Shown: in pieces, positions 51,663 through 60,182 of the stretch
Layout of the letters: every line of letters begins with the position of its first letter
Position numbering within the stretch: position 1 is the stretch's first letter
From: CAYNHF01 sp964397045
GTDB lineage: Bacteria; Actinomycetota; Acidimicrobiia; Spongiisociales; UBA5794
NCBI GenBank assembly: GCA_964397045.1
Contig: CAYNHF010000020.1
Location: 1 to 60,182 of the forward strand
Reading direction: 5' to 3'
Length of the DNA stretch: 60,182 nt
Translations under genes and position numbers: made by a program
Notes under the pieces: model-generated
Told to the model about the DNA's origin: nothing
What the model saw: only the letters and a program-made list of their open reading frames with translations
Database searches by the model: none

Positions 51663-52223
51663 ATGCGAACCAGAAGACTCGCCGCTGGACTCCTTGCTGT
51701 GACGATCGCGGCATCACTGCTTGCTGCACCCGCGGCCGCCGAATCTGTGGGTCCCGGTGAACACACGATCTCATCGCCGTCACGCAAACACGCTACTCAC
51801 CCGGCCCAACGCAATGGAGCCCCGGTGGGCACGCTGCGGATCCCTTCGATCGGGCTCGATGAGAATGTCAGATCTGGGGTTGCCCCGCGCATCATCAACT
51901 CCGGGGTCGCCCACTGGGTCGGAACCGCAGGAGCTGGAGAGCCTGGCAACGTGGTGCTCGCCGGGCACCGCACCACCCACACCAGACCGTTCAACGATCT
52001 CGACCTGCTTCAGCCGGGTGATCTCGTCTACATGGCGGACGCGAGAGGCTTCGAAGTCATGTACCGGGTGAGCAACACGTTCATCGTCGACCCCGAAGAC
52101 ATCTGGATCACCTTCGACCAGGGCTCGCCGATGTTGACGATGTTCGCGTGTCACCCCAAGGGATCGAAGCGCTTCCGCATCGTGGTACAGGCCGACCTCG
52201 TCGGCAAACGCCCACTTGCCTGA
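51663..52223 (+). CDS. Class E sortase
   Basis: This 186-residue transpeptidase has an N-terminal membrane anchor or signal (about 4-25) and a sortase domain with VGTLRIPSIGLDENV, His102 in VLAGHRTTHTRPF, catalytic Cys163 in TMFACHPKGS and Arg172 in KRFRIVV. Class E sortases of high-GC actinobacteria prefer LAxTG-type signals. No LPxTG or LAxTG substrate is encoded in this window, so it probably serves as a housekeeping enzyme. The start at 51663 gives the short basic MRTRRLAAG start. Confidence 0.9.
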   Translation: MRTRRLAAGLLAVTIAASLLAAPAAAESVGPGEHTISSPSRKHATHPAQRNGAPVGTLRIPSIGLDENVRSGVAPRIINSGVAHWVGTAGAGEPGNVVLAGHRTTHTRPFNDLDLLQPGDLVYMADARGFEVMYRVSNTFIVDPEDIWITFDQGSPMLTMFACHPKGSKRFRIVVQADLVGKRPLA

Positions 52224-52254
52224 GAGCGGGCCAGCCGTGGCGGCGTCATGCCTG

Positions 52255-53481
52255 CTACCCGCCGACCGCGATCGGCTCGTCGTCGAGGAACTCGAAGTGT
52301 CCTGGATCGGGTGAACTCCACGTGTGTCCTGAGGTGATGCCGGCCGCCGCCATTCTGGCCAGCAGTTCCGGATGAACCGGTGAACCGGGGCCGCCGTCGA
52401 GTGAATTGCCGAAGTTGATGTCTGCCGCAGCCCCGAAGGCATGGCGAGAAAGCCGGGTGGTTCCAGAGATGTATCGCGGGTTCCAACACCCGCGGAAGGC
52501 GCGACGGTCGATCACGGCTTCGAGCCCATCATCGATGAGGCTCTGCATGACCTGAGTGAGCAGCTCGGCATACCGCCTATGACAGCGAGTGGTTCCGAGT
52601 AACGGGATGTTGACCGAAACGATGTTCTCGCTCACCCACTCTGGATCGATCTCAAGCCGCCTGCCGCGACCTAGTTGCCTGTAGGCGAACTCGCCGAATT
52701 CCTGCTTGATGACAACCTGTGGCCGCACCGCGCGAGCGGCGTCGCCGCGGTGAGGGTTGCGCGAGCGGACCCTCACCACGCTGGCTTCGGGAAGCAGCGC
52801 CAGTAGCTCAACTTCGAGTTGATCGACGGTGGTTGACGATTCGACGAGGGCATATCGGGAGATCGTGTTGTCGACTGCGAACGCCCCCACCGAGGTGAGT
52901 GCGACTTCTGTGCTTCCCAGCACAGCATCGGGAACCACGGCAGCCACGGTCATCTCGATTTCGCCCTCGAATTCGATCTTGCCGCCGACACCGAGACGGC
53001 GCAGCCCGGCAGACGCTTCACTGAGGACCAGCTCACCCGGTCCGAGCGCCGCCAGGGTCTCTGCTTCCCCCGCCGTGGCAAACGGGCGATACGTATCGCT
53101 ATCGAGCACCACGGCTTCGACCGGGATCACGAAACCTTCCGGAGACGTATCGACGACTGCGCCTGCCGCGTCGCTGGATCCCACGATGTGAAGTGTTCCG
53201 GTGCGCGCCACCGTCACCGAACGCACTCCCTCGATCGAACTCAGCAGCTCACCAAACCCGGGAACGAGGCCACCCGGCATCCACGCCACGTAGGTTTGAA
53301 ACGGATCGGCGCTGGTCGTCGTGCTGAGTGCAGTCGAAGTGGTGGCCACCAGGAGCGTACTGGTCGTTTCGTCTTCCACAGCTGCGGACTCACCCGGGTC
53401 GAGTTGAACCGAATCCCGAGCGGCCTCCGCGCCACTACATGCAGACCCCACCAGGAGCAACAGCAGAACGAGTCGTCGCAT
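52255..53481 (-). CDS. Lipoprotein with M15-type D-Ala-D-Ala carboxypeptidase domain
   Basis: This 408-residue protein has a lipobox at residues 11-15 (VGSAC, lipidated Cys15), a Thr/Ser-rich stretch (about 35-60), an unrecognised central region with GELVLSEASAGLRRLGVGGKIEF (resembling MacB-type permease-extracellular patterns), and a C-terminal peptidase M15_4 domain with zinc motifs RHAFGAAADIN and DPGHFEF. It should act on peptidoglycan stem peptides at the outer face of the membrane. It converges with the sortase gene. Confidence 0.85.
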   Translation of the reverse strand: MRRLVLLLLLVGSACSGAEAARDSVQLDPGESAAVEDETTSTLLVATTSTALSTTTSADPFQTYVAWMPGGLVPGFGELLSSIEGVRSVTVARTGTLHIVGSSDAAGAVVDTSPEGFVIPVEAVVLDSDTYRPFATAGEAETLAALGPGELVLSEASAGLRRLGVGGKIEFEGEIEMTVAAVVPDAVLGSTEVALTSVGAFAVDNTISRYALVESSTTVDQLEVELLALLPEASVVRVRSRNPHRGDAARAVRPQVVIKQEFGEFAYRQLGRGRRLEIDPEWVSENIVSVNIPLLGTTRCHRRYAELLTQVMQSLIDDGLEAVIDRRAFRGCWNPRYISGTTRLSRHAFGAAADINFGNSLDGGPGSPVHPELLARMAAAGITSGHTWSSPDPGHFEFLDDEPIAVGG

Positions 53482-53520
53482 GCCTTCACCTTATTGGCTG
53501 CAGTCGCTTTCGCAGACTCG

Positions 53521-54297
53521 CTACAGCACGGGAAGCGCTCTGCCCGTCTCGAGCAGACTCTTCATGCCGGACACAATGTACGGGAAGCCGGTGGTGAAGT
53601 CCTCGTACGTCTTGGAGCCGGGTTGGGCGTCGTACATCTCGACGGTCAATTTCGTCATCCCGTTGGTACCTTCGAGCACCCAGGCCTCCCGTACGGGTCC
53701 CTCGGCCTCGAGTTCTGGGTCCCACCTTGCATGGAACGTGATCTCCAGCCGATGGGGCGGATCGCAGGTGATGATCGATCCGTCTGCCACCACGGCACCG
53801 TCCCGCCCCAAGTAGCGAAGCTCAGCACCAGACTCCCAGCTCGACTCGACCCGCGTGCCGTAGAAGTACTGCTGCGTCATGTCGCCATCGACGATCGCCT
53901 GCCACACCAGCTCTGGTTCGACGTTGATGAACACCTGGTAGATGTGAGTTGGTTTCGACATTGCTCCTCCTCCTTCGAGCCCCGACTTCAGGCGGGAGAG
54001 GACCCCCACCTGAGGTTCGGTGTACTTGCTGATCCATCGGTCATGAACGAGGCGAATCGGCACCGGGTTCAGGTAGTGCAGTTTCGTTCTGCCTGCCCGC
54101 CGGGTCGTGACCAATCCCGCGGTCTCGAGCACGCGCAGGTGGTTCATCACTCCAAAGCGGGTCATTTCCGGCAGGTAGCTGCACAACTCCCCGAGCGTTT
54201 GACCGTCTCGAGCAAACAGTTCGTCGAGCAGCCGGCGTCGCCCCGCATCGTTGAGAGCCTTGAACACTTCGTCCACGTCGAGATGATATGTGACCAT
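53521..54297 (-). CDS. ArsR-type HTH fused to an SRPBCC (AHSA1) domain
   Basis: This 258-residue fusion has an N-terminal winged-helix ArsR domain (about 5-90: FKALNDAGRRRLLDELF, GVMNHLRVLETAGLV). A C-terminal START-like AHSA1 domain follows (about 118-258: IYQVFINVEPELVWQAIVDG, EITFHARWD). No metal-binding cysteine pair typical of ArsR sensors is present, so the SRPBCC cavity may bind a small hydrophobic ligand that controls DNA binding. Its internal MSKPTHIYQVF resembles the start of a stand-alone AHSA1 protein. ATG 54297 is the only good start. Target genes are unknown. Confidence 0.88.
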   Translation of the reverse strand: MVTYHLDVDEVFKALNDAGRRRLLDELFARDGQTLGELCSYLPEMTRFGVMNHLRVLETAGLVTTRRAGRTKLHYLNPVPIRLVHDRWISKYTEPQVGVLSRLKSGLEGGGAMSKPTHIYQVFINVEPELVWQAIVDGDMTQQYFYGTRVESSWESGAELRYLGRDGAVVADGSIITCDPPHRLEITFHARWDPELEAEGPVREAWVLEGTNGMTKLTVEMYDAQPGSKTYEDFTTGFPYIVSGMKSLLETGRALPVL

Positions 54298-54419
54298 TTA
54301 CTCACGTGTCAACCTCGAATCCCGTGACCCCAAGAGACAATCGACACGAGCGAATCCGTGCCCCAGGCGCGGTACCGGTCTGCTATGACAAGCTTGCGGG
54401 TGACGTGGGACAATGCGGC

Positions 54420-55199
54420 ATGCGACCCAACCCGCTCCGCGAAACTCTTGAGGCAGGCGGCACCGCGCTCGGTGCCTGGCTGACCATCCCGTCACCCGTC
54501 ACGGCCGAGGTCGTTGGCACCACCGGCTTCGATTACGTCTGCATCGACATGCAGCACGGACTCATCGACTATTCGGACAGCCTTCCGATGCTGATGGCGC
54601 TCACCGGCGGTGGTGCCACCCCGACGGTGCGGGTTCCCGAGAACCTGCCGAGCCACATCGGCAAGGCACTCGATGCCGGAGCCATGGCGATCGTCGTGCC
54701 GATGGTGAACTCGGTTGAAGACTGCAAGGCCGCCGTGGCCGCGTGCCGCTACGCGCCTGAGGGGTCACGCAGCTTCGGGCCTCTCCGGGCGGTGCCGACC
54801 CAGGGCGCGGACTATTTCGACCACGCCAATACCGACGTCTTGTGTATCCCGATGATCGAGACGGTGACCGCACTCGGCGACCTCGATGCGATCCTTGCCG
54901 TCCCCGGAGTAGAAGCCATCTACGTTGGTCCTTCCGACCTGTCGGTGAGCATGGGCTTCGGACCCAACTACGGCGCCCCGGAATTCCATCAGGCGCTCGA
55001 CCAGATCGTCGCCTCCTGTGCCCGTCACAACGTGGTGCCCGGAATCCACGCCACCCTCGCGACCGCACAGGATCGTCTGGACCGCGGCTTTCGCATGGTC
55101 ACCATCACCTCAGAGATCATCGCGATGCGGTCCGGAGTCGCGGACGACCTCGCGACGATCCGGGGTTCCATCAGCCCGACCGAGGATTCGATCTACTGA
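54420..55199 (+). CDS. HpcH/HpaI-family aldolase
   Basis: This 259-residue class II pyruvate aldolase has the family blocks LGAWLTIPSPVTAEVVGTTG, DYVCIDMQHGLIDY, AMAIVVPMVNSVEDCKAAV, MIETVTAL and YVGPSDLSVSMG, in which the metal-binding Glu and Asp lie. Such enzymes cleave 2-keto-3-deoxy or 4-hydroxy-2-oxo acids to pyruvate and an aldehyde. The exact substrate is unknown. ATG 54420 begins MRPNPLRETLEAGG. It is divergent from the ArsR-SRPBCC gene and could be controlled by it. Confidence 0.9.
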   Translation: MRPNPLRETLEAGGTALGAWLTIPSPVTAEVVGTTGFDYVCIDMQHGLIDYSDSLPMLMALTGGGATPTVRVPENLPSHIGKALDAGAMAIVVPMVNSVEDCKAAVAACRYAPEGSRSFGPLRAVPTQGADYFDHANTDVLCIPMIETVTALGDLDAILAVPGVEAIYVGPSDLSVSMGFGPNYGAPEFHQALDQIVASCARHNVVPGIHATLATAQDRLDRGFRMVTITSEIIAMRSGVADDLATIRGSISPTEDSIY

Positions 55200-55266
55200 G
55201 AGCGCCCACCGCGACTCACCGCACAGTTGACGCAGCACGACAATCATCCGAGCAGCGAGGACGGCC

Positions 55267-56037
55267 ATGAAACGCAAACAGTACGAAACGGTACTCGAAA
55301 GCTTCGAGGCTGAACTCGCCAAGCTCCAAGGGTGGGTGCAGGCCGAGGGTCGCCGCGTCGTCGTGATCTTCGAGGGAAGAGACGCGGCAGGCAAGGGTGG
55401 CACCATCAAGGCAATCACGCGCAGGCTGAATCCTCGCGTCGTCAGGACGGTTGCGCTCCCCAAACCGAGCGACCGGGAACGCGGCCAGCTCTACCTGCAG
55501 CGCTACATCACACAGCTCCCGGCCGCGGGTGAGATAGTGCTCTTCGATCGCAGCTGGTACAACCGGCTCGGAGTCGAGCGGGTGATGGGGTTCTGCACCG
55601 ACGACCAATACGAGACTTTCCTCACCCAATGCCCCTCGTTCGAACAGACCCTCACCGAAGACGGCATCATCCTCTTGAAGTACTGGCTCCACGTTTCGGA
55701 CGATGAGCAAGAGCGCCGTTTCCAGCGTCGCAACACGGATCCCCGCAGGCGTTGGAAGCTCAGTCCCATGGACCTCGAAGCGAGGGCACGTTGGGTGGAG
55801 TACTCGAAGGCACGCGACGTCATGCTCGAGCGCACCAGCACCAATTGGGCGCCGTGGCGTGTGGTCGACATGAACGACAAGCGCTCTGGACGGCTCAACC
55901 TGATGAGCCATCTCCTCAGCCGGATTCCGTACGAGGATCTCACCCCGCCACCGCTCGAAATGCCGGAGCGCCAGGACCAGGGGGCCTACGTGGCTCCAGA
56001 TTGGTCGGCCCTCGACGTCCCCAAGGTGTATGACTGA
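55267..56037 (+). CDS. ppk2: Polyphosphate kinase 2
   Basis: This 256-residue PPK2 protein uses polyphosphate to phosphorylate nucleotides. The Walker A motif is FEGRDAAGKGGT (about 35-46), Walker B is VLFDRSWYNR (91-100), and the lid is QRRNTDPRRRWKLSPMD. It is a one-domain form of class I or III size. Whether it prefers ADP or GDP cannot be read. ATG 55267 follows GGACGGCC. It has an unrelated aldolase gene 67 bp upstream. Confidence 0.95.
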   Translation: MKRKQYETVLESFEAELAKLQGWVQAEGRRVVVIFEGRDAAGKGGTIKAITRRLNPRVVRTVALPKPSDRERGQLYLQRYITQLPAAGEIVLFDRSWYNRLGVERVMGFCTDDQYETFLTQCPSFEQTLTEDGIILLKYWLHVSDDEQERRFQRRNTDPRRRWKLSPMDLEARARWVEYSKARDVMLERTSTNWAPWRVVDMNDKRSGRLNLMSHLLSRIPYEDLTPPPLEMPERQDQGAYVAPDWSALDVPKVYD

Positions 56038-56058
56038 GCAGGCTCACGCCTGGTCACA

Positions 56059-58425
56059 TCAGCGGGGAATCCACACCAGCGAGATGTCTTCGACCTTGAC
56101 GTCATCGCGCTCCAGGCCGATTTCGAGCGACTCGATGGCGCCGGCCTTCTCCTCCCAGGCGGCCGCGATCTCGTCGAGTTCGTCCACCAGGTCTTGCTCC
56201 AGCTCGGCAAGGTCGCCGCGCTCGTGGGCCACCTTGCGTTCTGCCTGCCCTGCGGCTCGTTCCGCGGACCGCTTCCGCGACGACCCTCCGGTGATGCTGC
56301 GCGAACGCTTCCTCCCCAGGAGCAGGTCGAACACCGCGCCTGCCTGGTTCATCATCGCGTCCTGTTGATAGCCGGCAGCTTTGTCCTGGGCGGTCGCGGC
56401 CCGGTCCTGTGCGGTTTCCAGTGCTCGCCGTGCCGTTCGGAGACGCGACTTGTAGCGGTCGCTGAGCTTGGCGGCTGCCTCATCTGCACCGTCTTCGGCC
56501 GCCGCCTCACATCGCTCGCCGAAGGCCGCCCGACTCTCCCCGACTCGCGAGTAGAGGCGTAGCTCCGGATTCCGATGGATTTCGATTCGACCCGTCTGAC
56601 GCAAGTGATCCTTGACGGCACGCGCCACCTCGTCGTAGTAGGTCCTGGTACCGATGGGAGCCTCCGGGAGGAGGTACTCGGCTTCGGACACCGACGTCGC
56701 GAAGTCCTTGGAGTCGTGGTCGACTTCGATGGCGGTCCCCGGATCAAACGAGGCGAGCAGCGGGTGGTAGATGGCTTCCCACTGTTCCGTGTGGTCGACA
56801 CCGGCTTTCGCCTCGTCGTAGCGCGCAGACACCGTCACCGCGAGAGCAGCCTCGTGGGTGCGACTGCCCGGTCGAGCGCCTACCTCCGATGCCCAAGGGG
56901 CGCTCGGGCTCAGATAGCCGATCGTCACCCGGTCCGGAATCGCCGGCATCAGTGGCACATTTGCCCTTGAGCTGGTCGGGTCCGCGACGGCATCGGTGTC
57001 AGGAGGGGTAGGTGACGCTGCCGCAGGCCGCCCAACAGGAGGCGCAGTGTCCGGGGTCCAGCTGGGCTGCAATTCCTTGAGCTGGTCCCGGGTCAGCGGC
57101 CCGCGGAGATAGGACATCGCCCACCGCGTTGTGAACAGGCGGGGCTGAGCCCGCTTCGTACTGTGGAGGAGGAAGCGCCGCTTTCCGAGAGCGGATACCC
57201 TGGCATCGAGTTCGCCGACGTCCACATCTCCGGTTGCCGACGCCAACGCCTCCAGGATCCGGGCCTTGTCGCGTTCGGTTTGCAGACGTCCCACACACCA
57301 GGTCCCCGCATTCGACATCGCCTTGTAGTCGAGGTCGACCGGGTTCTGGGTGGACAACAGCATGCCTACTCCGAAGGCCCGCGCCTGTTTCATGATCGTG
57401 AGGATTGCCCGCTTCGCCGGGGGTTCCGCGACCGGAGGAACGAAGCCGAAAACCTCGTCCATGTAGGTCAGTACCCGCAGATCGTCACTGCCGGGCTGGC
57501 TACGCATCCACGTGATGAGCTTCGACAGCACCAGCGTGACCGCGAACTGTCGTTCCTCGTCACTGAGGTGGGCGAGATAGACGATGGCGGCCCGGGGCTT
57601 GCCAGAGTCGTCCCACAACAGCCCATCGATGTCGAGCGGAGCACCCTGAGTCCAGGCTTCGAACCCCGGCGAGGCCAACAGTCCATTGAGCCGGAGCGCC
57701 AGCTCGGTGCGATCCTTTGGAGGAAAGAATGTGTCGACATCGAACACTCCGAGCTTGCGAACGGGCGGATCCTGTATCCAGCCCAACAACGTTGCCATGT
57801 CGAGTGAGCTGCCGGAGCGCCAGGCATACTCGATCAGGTTCGAGATGAGGATGTGCGCCCGCGAAGAAACCGGATCGGTATCCTCCCCCACGAGCCCCAG
57901 CAGTCCGCTTGTGATGCCCTGAATCTCGTCACGCAGCGGTTCCGGATCGCTCCAATCACCGGGCGGTGGTTGCAGGGAACCGACGATGTTCAGCGGCACT
58001 CCGGTGGTGGATCCGGGCGTGTAGATCGTGAAGCCTGCCCTGTCGCGCAGGGCACCGATGTCGCTACCCGTGAGATCCCATGAAGCCAGCCCGTTCCTCC
58101 ACAGATCCGCGGTGCCGGTAGCCGCCTCCATCCGATCCTGGCCCTGATCCGGCTCCACCCACGGTGCGAAATCTTCGGGGCGAAGCTCCGGGAAGGTGAG
58201 CAACAGGTTTGTCATGTCACCTTTCGGGTCGAGAACGAGTGTCGGAATCCCGGACCGCAGCGCCTCTTCGAGGTAGATCACCCCAAGCCCGGTCTTCCCG
58301 GAGCCGGTCATCCCGACGATCACGCCATGGGTGGTCAGGTCGCCGGCGTCGAAGAGCGTCTGCTCACCCTCGATTCGATCGCCGCTCACCGGATCGATCG
58401 GGCCGCCTAGGTACATGTCGGGCAT
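56059..58425 (-). CDS. HerA-like (DUF87) ATP-binding protein
   Basis: This 788-residue protein has a HerA/VirB4-like RecA-fold ATPase. The N-terminal cap is MYLGGPIDPVSG, P-loop GMTGSGKTG is at 38-46, LDPKGDMTNLLLTFPEL follows, and Walker B is YMDEVFGF. LLSTQNPVDLDYKAMSNAG is the sensor region. The last 200 residues form a long, highly charged coiled coil (ARRALETAQDRAATAQDKA, ERKVAHERGDLAELEQDL). The family resembles HerA helicases that process DNA ends with NurA, but no NurA is adjacent. ATG 58425 follows GGAG and aligns with the family start. An ATG at 58452 is an alternative. Confidence 0.87.
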   Translation of the reverse strand: MPDMYLGGPIDPVSGDRIEGEQTLFDAGDLTTHGVIVGMTGSGKTGLGVIYLEEALRSGIPTLVLDPKGDMTNLLLTFPELRPEDFAPWVEPDQGQDRMEAATGTADLWRNGLASWDLTGSDIGALRDRAGFTIYTPGSTTGVPLNIVGSLQPPPGDWSDPEPLRDEIQGITSGLLGLVGEDTDPVSSRAHILISNLIEYAWRSGSSLDMATLLGWIQDPPVRKLGVFDVDTFFPPKDRTELALRLNGLLASPGFEAWTQGAPLDIDGLLWDDSGKPRAAIVYLAHLSDEERQFAVTLVLSKLITWMRSQPGSDDLRVLTYMDEVFGFVPPVAEPPAKRAILTIMKQARAFGVGMLLSTQNPVDLDYKAMSNAGTWCVGRLQTERDKARILEALASATGDVDVGELDARVSALGKRRFLLHSTKRAQPRLFTTRWAMSYLRGPLTRDQLKELQPSWTPDTAPPVGRPAAASPTPPDTDAVADPTSSRANVPLMPAIPDRVTIGYLSPSAPWASEVGARPGSRTHEAALAVTVSARYDEAKAGVDHTEQWEAIYHPLLASFDPGTAIEVDHDSKDFATSVSEAEYLLPEAPIGTRTYYDEVARAVKDHLRQTGRIEIHRNPELRLYSRVGESRAAFGERCEAAAEDGADEAAAKLSDRYKSRLRTARRALETAQDRAATAQDKAAGYQQDAMMNQAGAVFDLLLGRKRSRSITGGSSRKRSAERAAGQAERKVAHERGDLAELEQDLVDELDEIAAAWEEKAGAIESLEIGLERDDVKVEDISLVWIPR

Positions 58426-58539
58426 GGTCGCTCCACTGGTCGTCGCTGCCATCAGTCTGGCACTCGGCACACGCCTCCGGCCGGGGTGGATGATTCTGGC
58501 AGTAGCATCAGCAGACACGCACGTGGAGGAGCACTCAGC

Positions 58540-58743
58540 ATGGGTTTCGACGACCTCACCGACAAGGCCAAGGGGCTAGCGGACAAGGGTAAAGATCTCG
58601 TCGGCGACAACGCGGACAAGGTCAAGGATGGTATTGACAAGACGGCGGATTTCGCTGACGACAAGACTGGTGGCAAGTACGGCGACCATATCGATTCCGG
58701 TTCCGACAAGGCCAAGGACGTTGTGGACGACCTGTCCGACTGA
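58540..58743 (+). CDS. Small Rv0909-type antitoxin/CsbD-like protein
   Basis: This 67-residue acidic, lysine-rich protein is of the MT0933/Rv0909 antitoxin family (PF14013). It is made of imperfect repeats such as DKAKGLADKGKDL, DKVKDGIDKTADF and DKAKDVVDDL around the conserved core GGKYGDHI. The family was proposed as antitoxins, but many members are single genes, and CsbD-like stress proteins look similar. No toxin gene is next to it. ATG 58540 follows GGAGGAG. Its promoter region is shared with the divergent HerA-like gene. Confidence 0.8.
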   Translation: MGFDDLTDKAKGLADKGKDLVGDNADKVKDGIDKTADFADDKTGGKYGDHIDSGSDKAKDVVDDLSD

Positions 58744-58798
58744 CATTCCGATCGGTGACTGAAGCAGCCCTTACCCTCAGGGCACGCTCGCTTGGGGG

Positions 58799-59176
58799 TC
58801 AGTTCGTGCTCGCCTGATCGCCGGGAGCGTCTGGCTTCTTCTGCCAGGGCCAGCGACCCGTCGACTCGAGCACCAGAGCCCAGCTGAGGAAGGTCCGAAT
58901 CAGTACCAGAAGCCCCAGTCCGAAGATGTTCTCCAGGGTCGGCACGAGCGTGACCGACTTGATGATGTCCGCGGCAATGAGCAGGTCCAGCCCGACCAGA
59001 AGCCCGCGTGCCATATAGGTCTTGAAGACCGAGAACGCCTCATCCCACGTACCGCGAAATCTGGCGACGACCCCGCCCAGAAGGGCGGCAAAAACGGAGA
59101 CCGCGATCGCCGCGATCGCTACCACTTCTATGAACTCCGCCACCCTCCGGGCGAACTCGAAGTTACCGACCTGCAT
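58799..59176 (-). CDS. DUF1622 family membrane protein
   Basis: This 125-residue protein has three hydrophobic segments (about 14-36, 52-75, 82-102). It shows the DUF1622 pattern FIEVVAIAAIAVSVFAALLGGVV then ARGLLVGLDLLIAADIIKSV and LIRTFLSWALVLE. The family has no established function and is common near the envelope of diverse bacteria. It has a basic-to-acidic C-terminal tail. It lies between the antitoxin-like gene and ppc and is probably a single transcript. Confidence 0.88.
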   Translation of the reverse strand: MQVGNFEFARRVAEFIEVVAIAAIAVSVFAALLGGVVARFRGTWDEAFSVFKTYMARGLLVGLDLLIAADIIKSVTLVPTLENIFGLGLLVLIRTFLSWALVLESTGRWPWQKKPDAPGDQASTN

Positions 59177-59240
59177 GGATTGCGCTCACCGCGGTAGCCG
59201 ACTTGTCACCGCGAACCTAGCGCGAGGAGGCGGCCGGAGC

Positions 59241-60182
59241 TCAACCGGTGTTGCGAAGACCGGCGGCTAGCCCGTTCACGGTGAGCAGCAGCGCGCGGTT
59301 GAGCCGCGGGTCGTCCCGGTCCTCCATACGGGAGCGCTCCAGCAGGGCAGCCTGGAGATAGCTGATGGGGTCCAGATAGGTGTCTCGAATCGCGAGCGTC
59401 CGTTTCAGCACCGGAATCGAAGCCAGCAGGTCCTGGCCGATCACCCGAACCACCTGCTGGCGGGTCAGGACGTATTCTTCCTGAATGACCCCGAACGGAC
59501 CGCGGTCGGGTGGGTCGACCAGCTCAACGTAGCGAGCCGCAATCGTCAGATCCGTCTTGGCCAACGTCATCTCGACGTTCGAGAGAAAGGTCCTGAAGAA
59601 TGACCACTCCTCGTACATCTCGGTGATGATGTCTGGTCCGAGCCCTTCGTGGAGTGCCTTTAGCCCGGTACCCACGCCAAACCAACCCGGGATCACCTGA
59701 CGGGACTGGGTCCAGCCGAACACCCAGGGAATCGCTCGAAGACCTTCGAGCGTGGTCGCATCACTCCCGGGCCGTCGTGAGGGGCGCGAGCCGATGTTCA
59801 TACGACCCAGCTCCTCGACCGGAGTCGCGGCCCGGAAGTAGCGGGGAAGTTCCGGCATGTCGATGAGCCGTCGATAGCGTTCGTACGCGGCCGCGCTCAG
59901 CAGGTCCATCGCGTTGTCCCAACGGTCGAGCACCTCTCCCGGCTGGCGAGACGTCCGGTGGAGCAGCGAAGCCTCGAGGGTGGCGGCAAGTACCAATTCC
60001 AGATTGGCTCGGGCGAGGTCTGGCAGCGCGTACTTGTCAGAGATGACCTCACCCTGTTCGGTGATCTTGATCCGGCCGTCGACCGTCCCCCACGGCTGCG
60101 CCAGAATCGCCTCACCGGTGGGACCGCCACCCCTGCCGACGGTGCCGCCCCTGCCATGGAAGAGACGGAGCGCGACTCCGTG
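59241..60182 (-). CDS. ppc: Phosphoenolpyruvate carboxylase, C-terminal part (cut by window edge)
   Basis: The visible 313 residues are the C-terminal third of PEP carboxylase, which fixes bicarbonate onto PEP to give oxaloacetate. At the window end the catalytic loop LFHGRGGTVGRGGGPT is read in frame. IGSRPSRRPG, GLRAIPWVFGWTQSR and YLDPISYLQAALL, near the C-terminus, are typical family blocks, and the terminus RNTG is the usual one. The start and first two thirds lie beyond base 60182. Identification is secure. Confidence 0.96.
   Translation of the reverse strand, partial: HGVALRLFHGRGGTVGRGGGPTGEAILAQPWGTVDGRIKITEQGEVISDKYALPDLARANLELVLAATLEASLLHRTSRQPGEVLDRWDNAMDLLSAAAYERYRRLIDMPELPRYFRAATPVEELGRMNIGSRPSRRPGSDATTLEGLRAIPWVFGWTQSRQVIPGWFGVGTGLKALHEGLGPDIITEMYEEWSFFRTFLSNVEMTLAKTDLTIAARYVELVDPPDRGPFGVIQEEYVLTRQQVVRVIGQDLLASIPVLKRTLAIRDTYLDPISYLQAALLERSRMEDRDDPRLNRALLLTVNGLAAGLRNTG

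Noticed and set aside
52255..53481. Central part of the M15 lipoprotein as a MacB-type permease domain
   Set aside because: There are no membrane helices in this region and the similarity is limited to short patterns. Left as an unrecognised region.
56059..58425. HerA-based antiphage system
   Set aside because: No SIR2, NurA, DUF4297 or other defence partner is adjacent. The gene looks like the widespread single-gene HerA-like ATPase.
1..60182. CRISPR arrays, insertion sequences, prophage or integron sites
   Set aside because: No regularly spaced repeats, transposase, integrase or phage genes were found on either strand.

Overview
The window is about 60 kb of GC-rich chromosomal DNA from a member of the Actinomycetota. 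A four-cysteine WhiB protein, DUF3107 and DUF5317 proteins, a class E sortase, a bacterial Ku with a stand-alone ATP-dependent ligase, and two families that usually use cofactor F420 all point there. The mix of genes fits Acidimicrobiia or a neighbouring deep lineage better than classical mycelial actinomycetes, but the sequence alone does not settle the class. There are no insertion sequences, prophage or CRISPR. This is ordinary, densely packed core genome with a few unusual items.

Layout. 1-2.1 kb: start of argS (cut by the window edge), a divergent tRNA-Arg(CCG), and a MerR/GyrI-like regulator broken by four one-base indels behind an intact MerR-type promoter. 2.1-9.3 kb: YCII protein, CPBP membrane protease, Ku and DNA ligase (NHEJ), YqeY, whiB with a clear promoter and operator, DUF3107, and mrp divergent from a SufR-like iron-sulfur regulator. 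9.3-16.7 kb: an AhpD-like protein with an in-frame TGA in its CxxC motif followed by a SECIS-like hairpin (a probable selenoprotein), a dipeptidase overlapping its end, aconitase, a sulfite-oxidase-like protein, a TlpA-like thioredoxin and an enoyl-CoA hydratase. 16.7-22.1 kb: four overlapping or adjacent membrane HD-GYP paralogues, with catalytic residues lost progressively along the operon, behind a long leader. 22.2-33.3 kb: a conserved unknown gene with gamma-glutamyltransferase, an HHH protein with RlmN and a peroxiredoxin, then galU, transaldolase and glucose-6-phosphate isomerase (central carbon metabolism). 33.3-42.7 kb: F420-type oxidoreductases, nitrilase, an SLC13 transporter, an M23 peptidase and a VanW protein. 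42.7-46.1 kb: a two-gene signalling unit (receiver/thioredoxin-reductase fusion plus a cNMP-binding histidine kinase that ends in a UBP zinc finger). 46.1-60.2 kb: phosphoesterase, hydrolase, YihY, M20 amidohydrolase, arylamine N-acetyltransferase, sortase E, M15 lipoprotein, ArsR-SRPBCC fusion, aldolase, PPK2, HerA-like ATPase, small antitoxin-like protein, DUF1622 and the C-terminal part of PEP carboxylase.

The item that most deserves attention is the selenoprotein candidate at 9321-9872. Its TGA replaces the second cysteine of a redox motif, the frame stays open to the end of the family domain, and the next gene overlaps its true stop. The hairpin after the TGA carries the same GGTCT loop, at the same distance from the TGA, as I recall for the E. 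coli fdhF SECIS. No selA, selB, selC or selD lies in this window, so the rest of the genome must supply the machinery.
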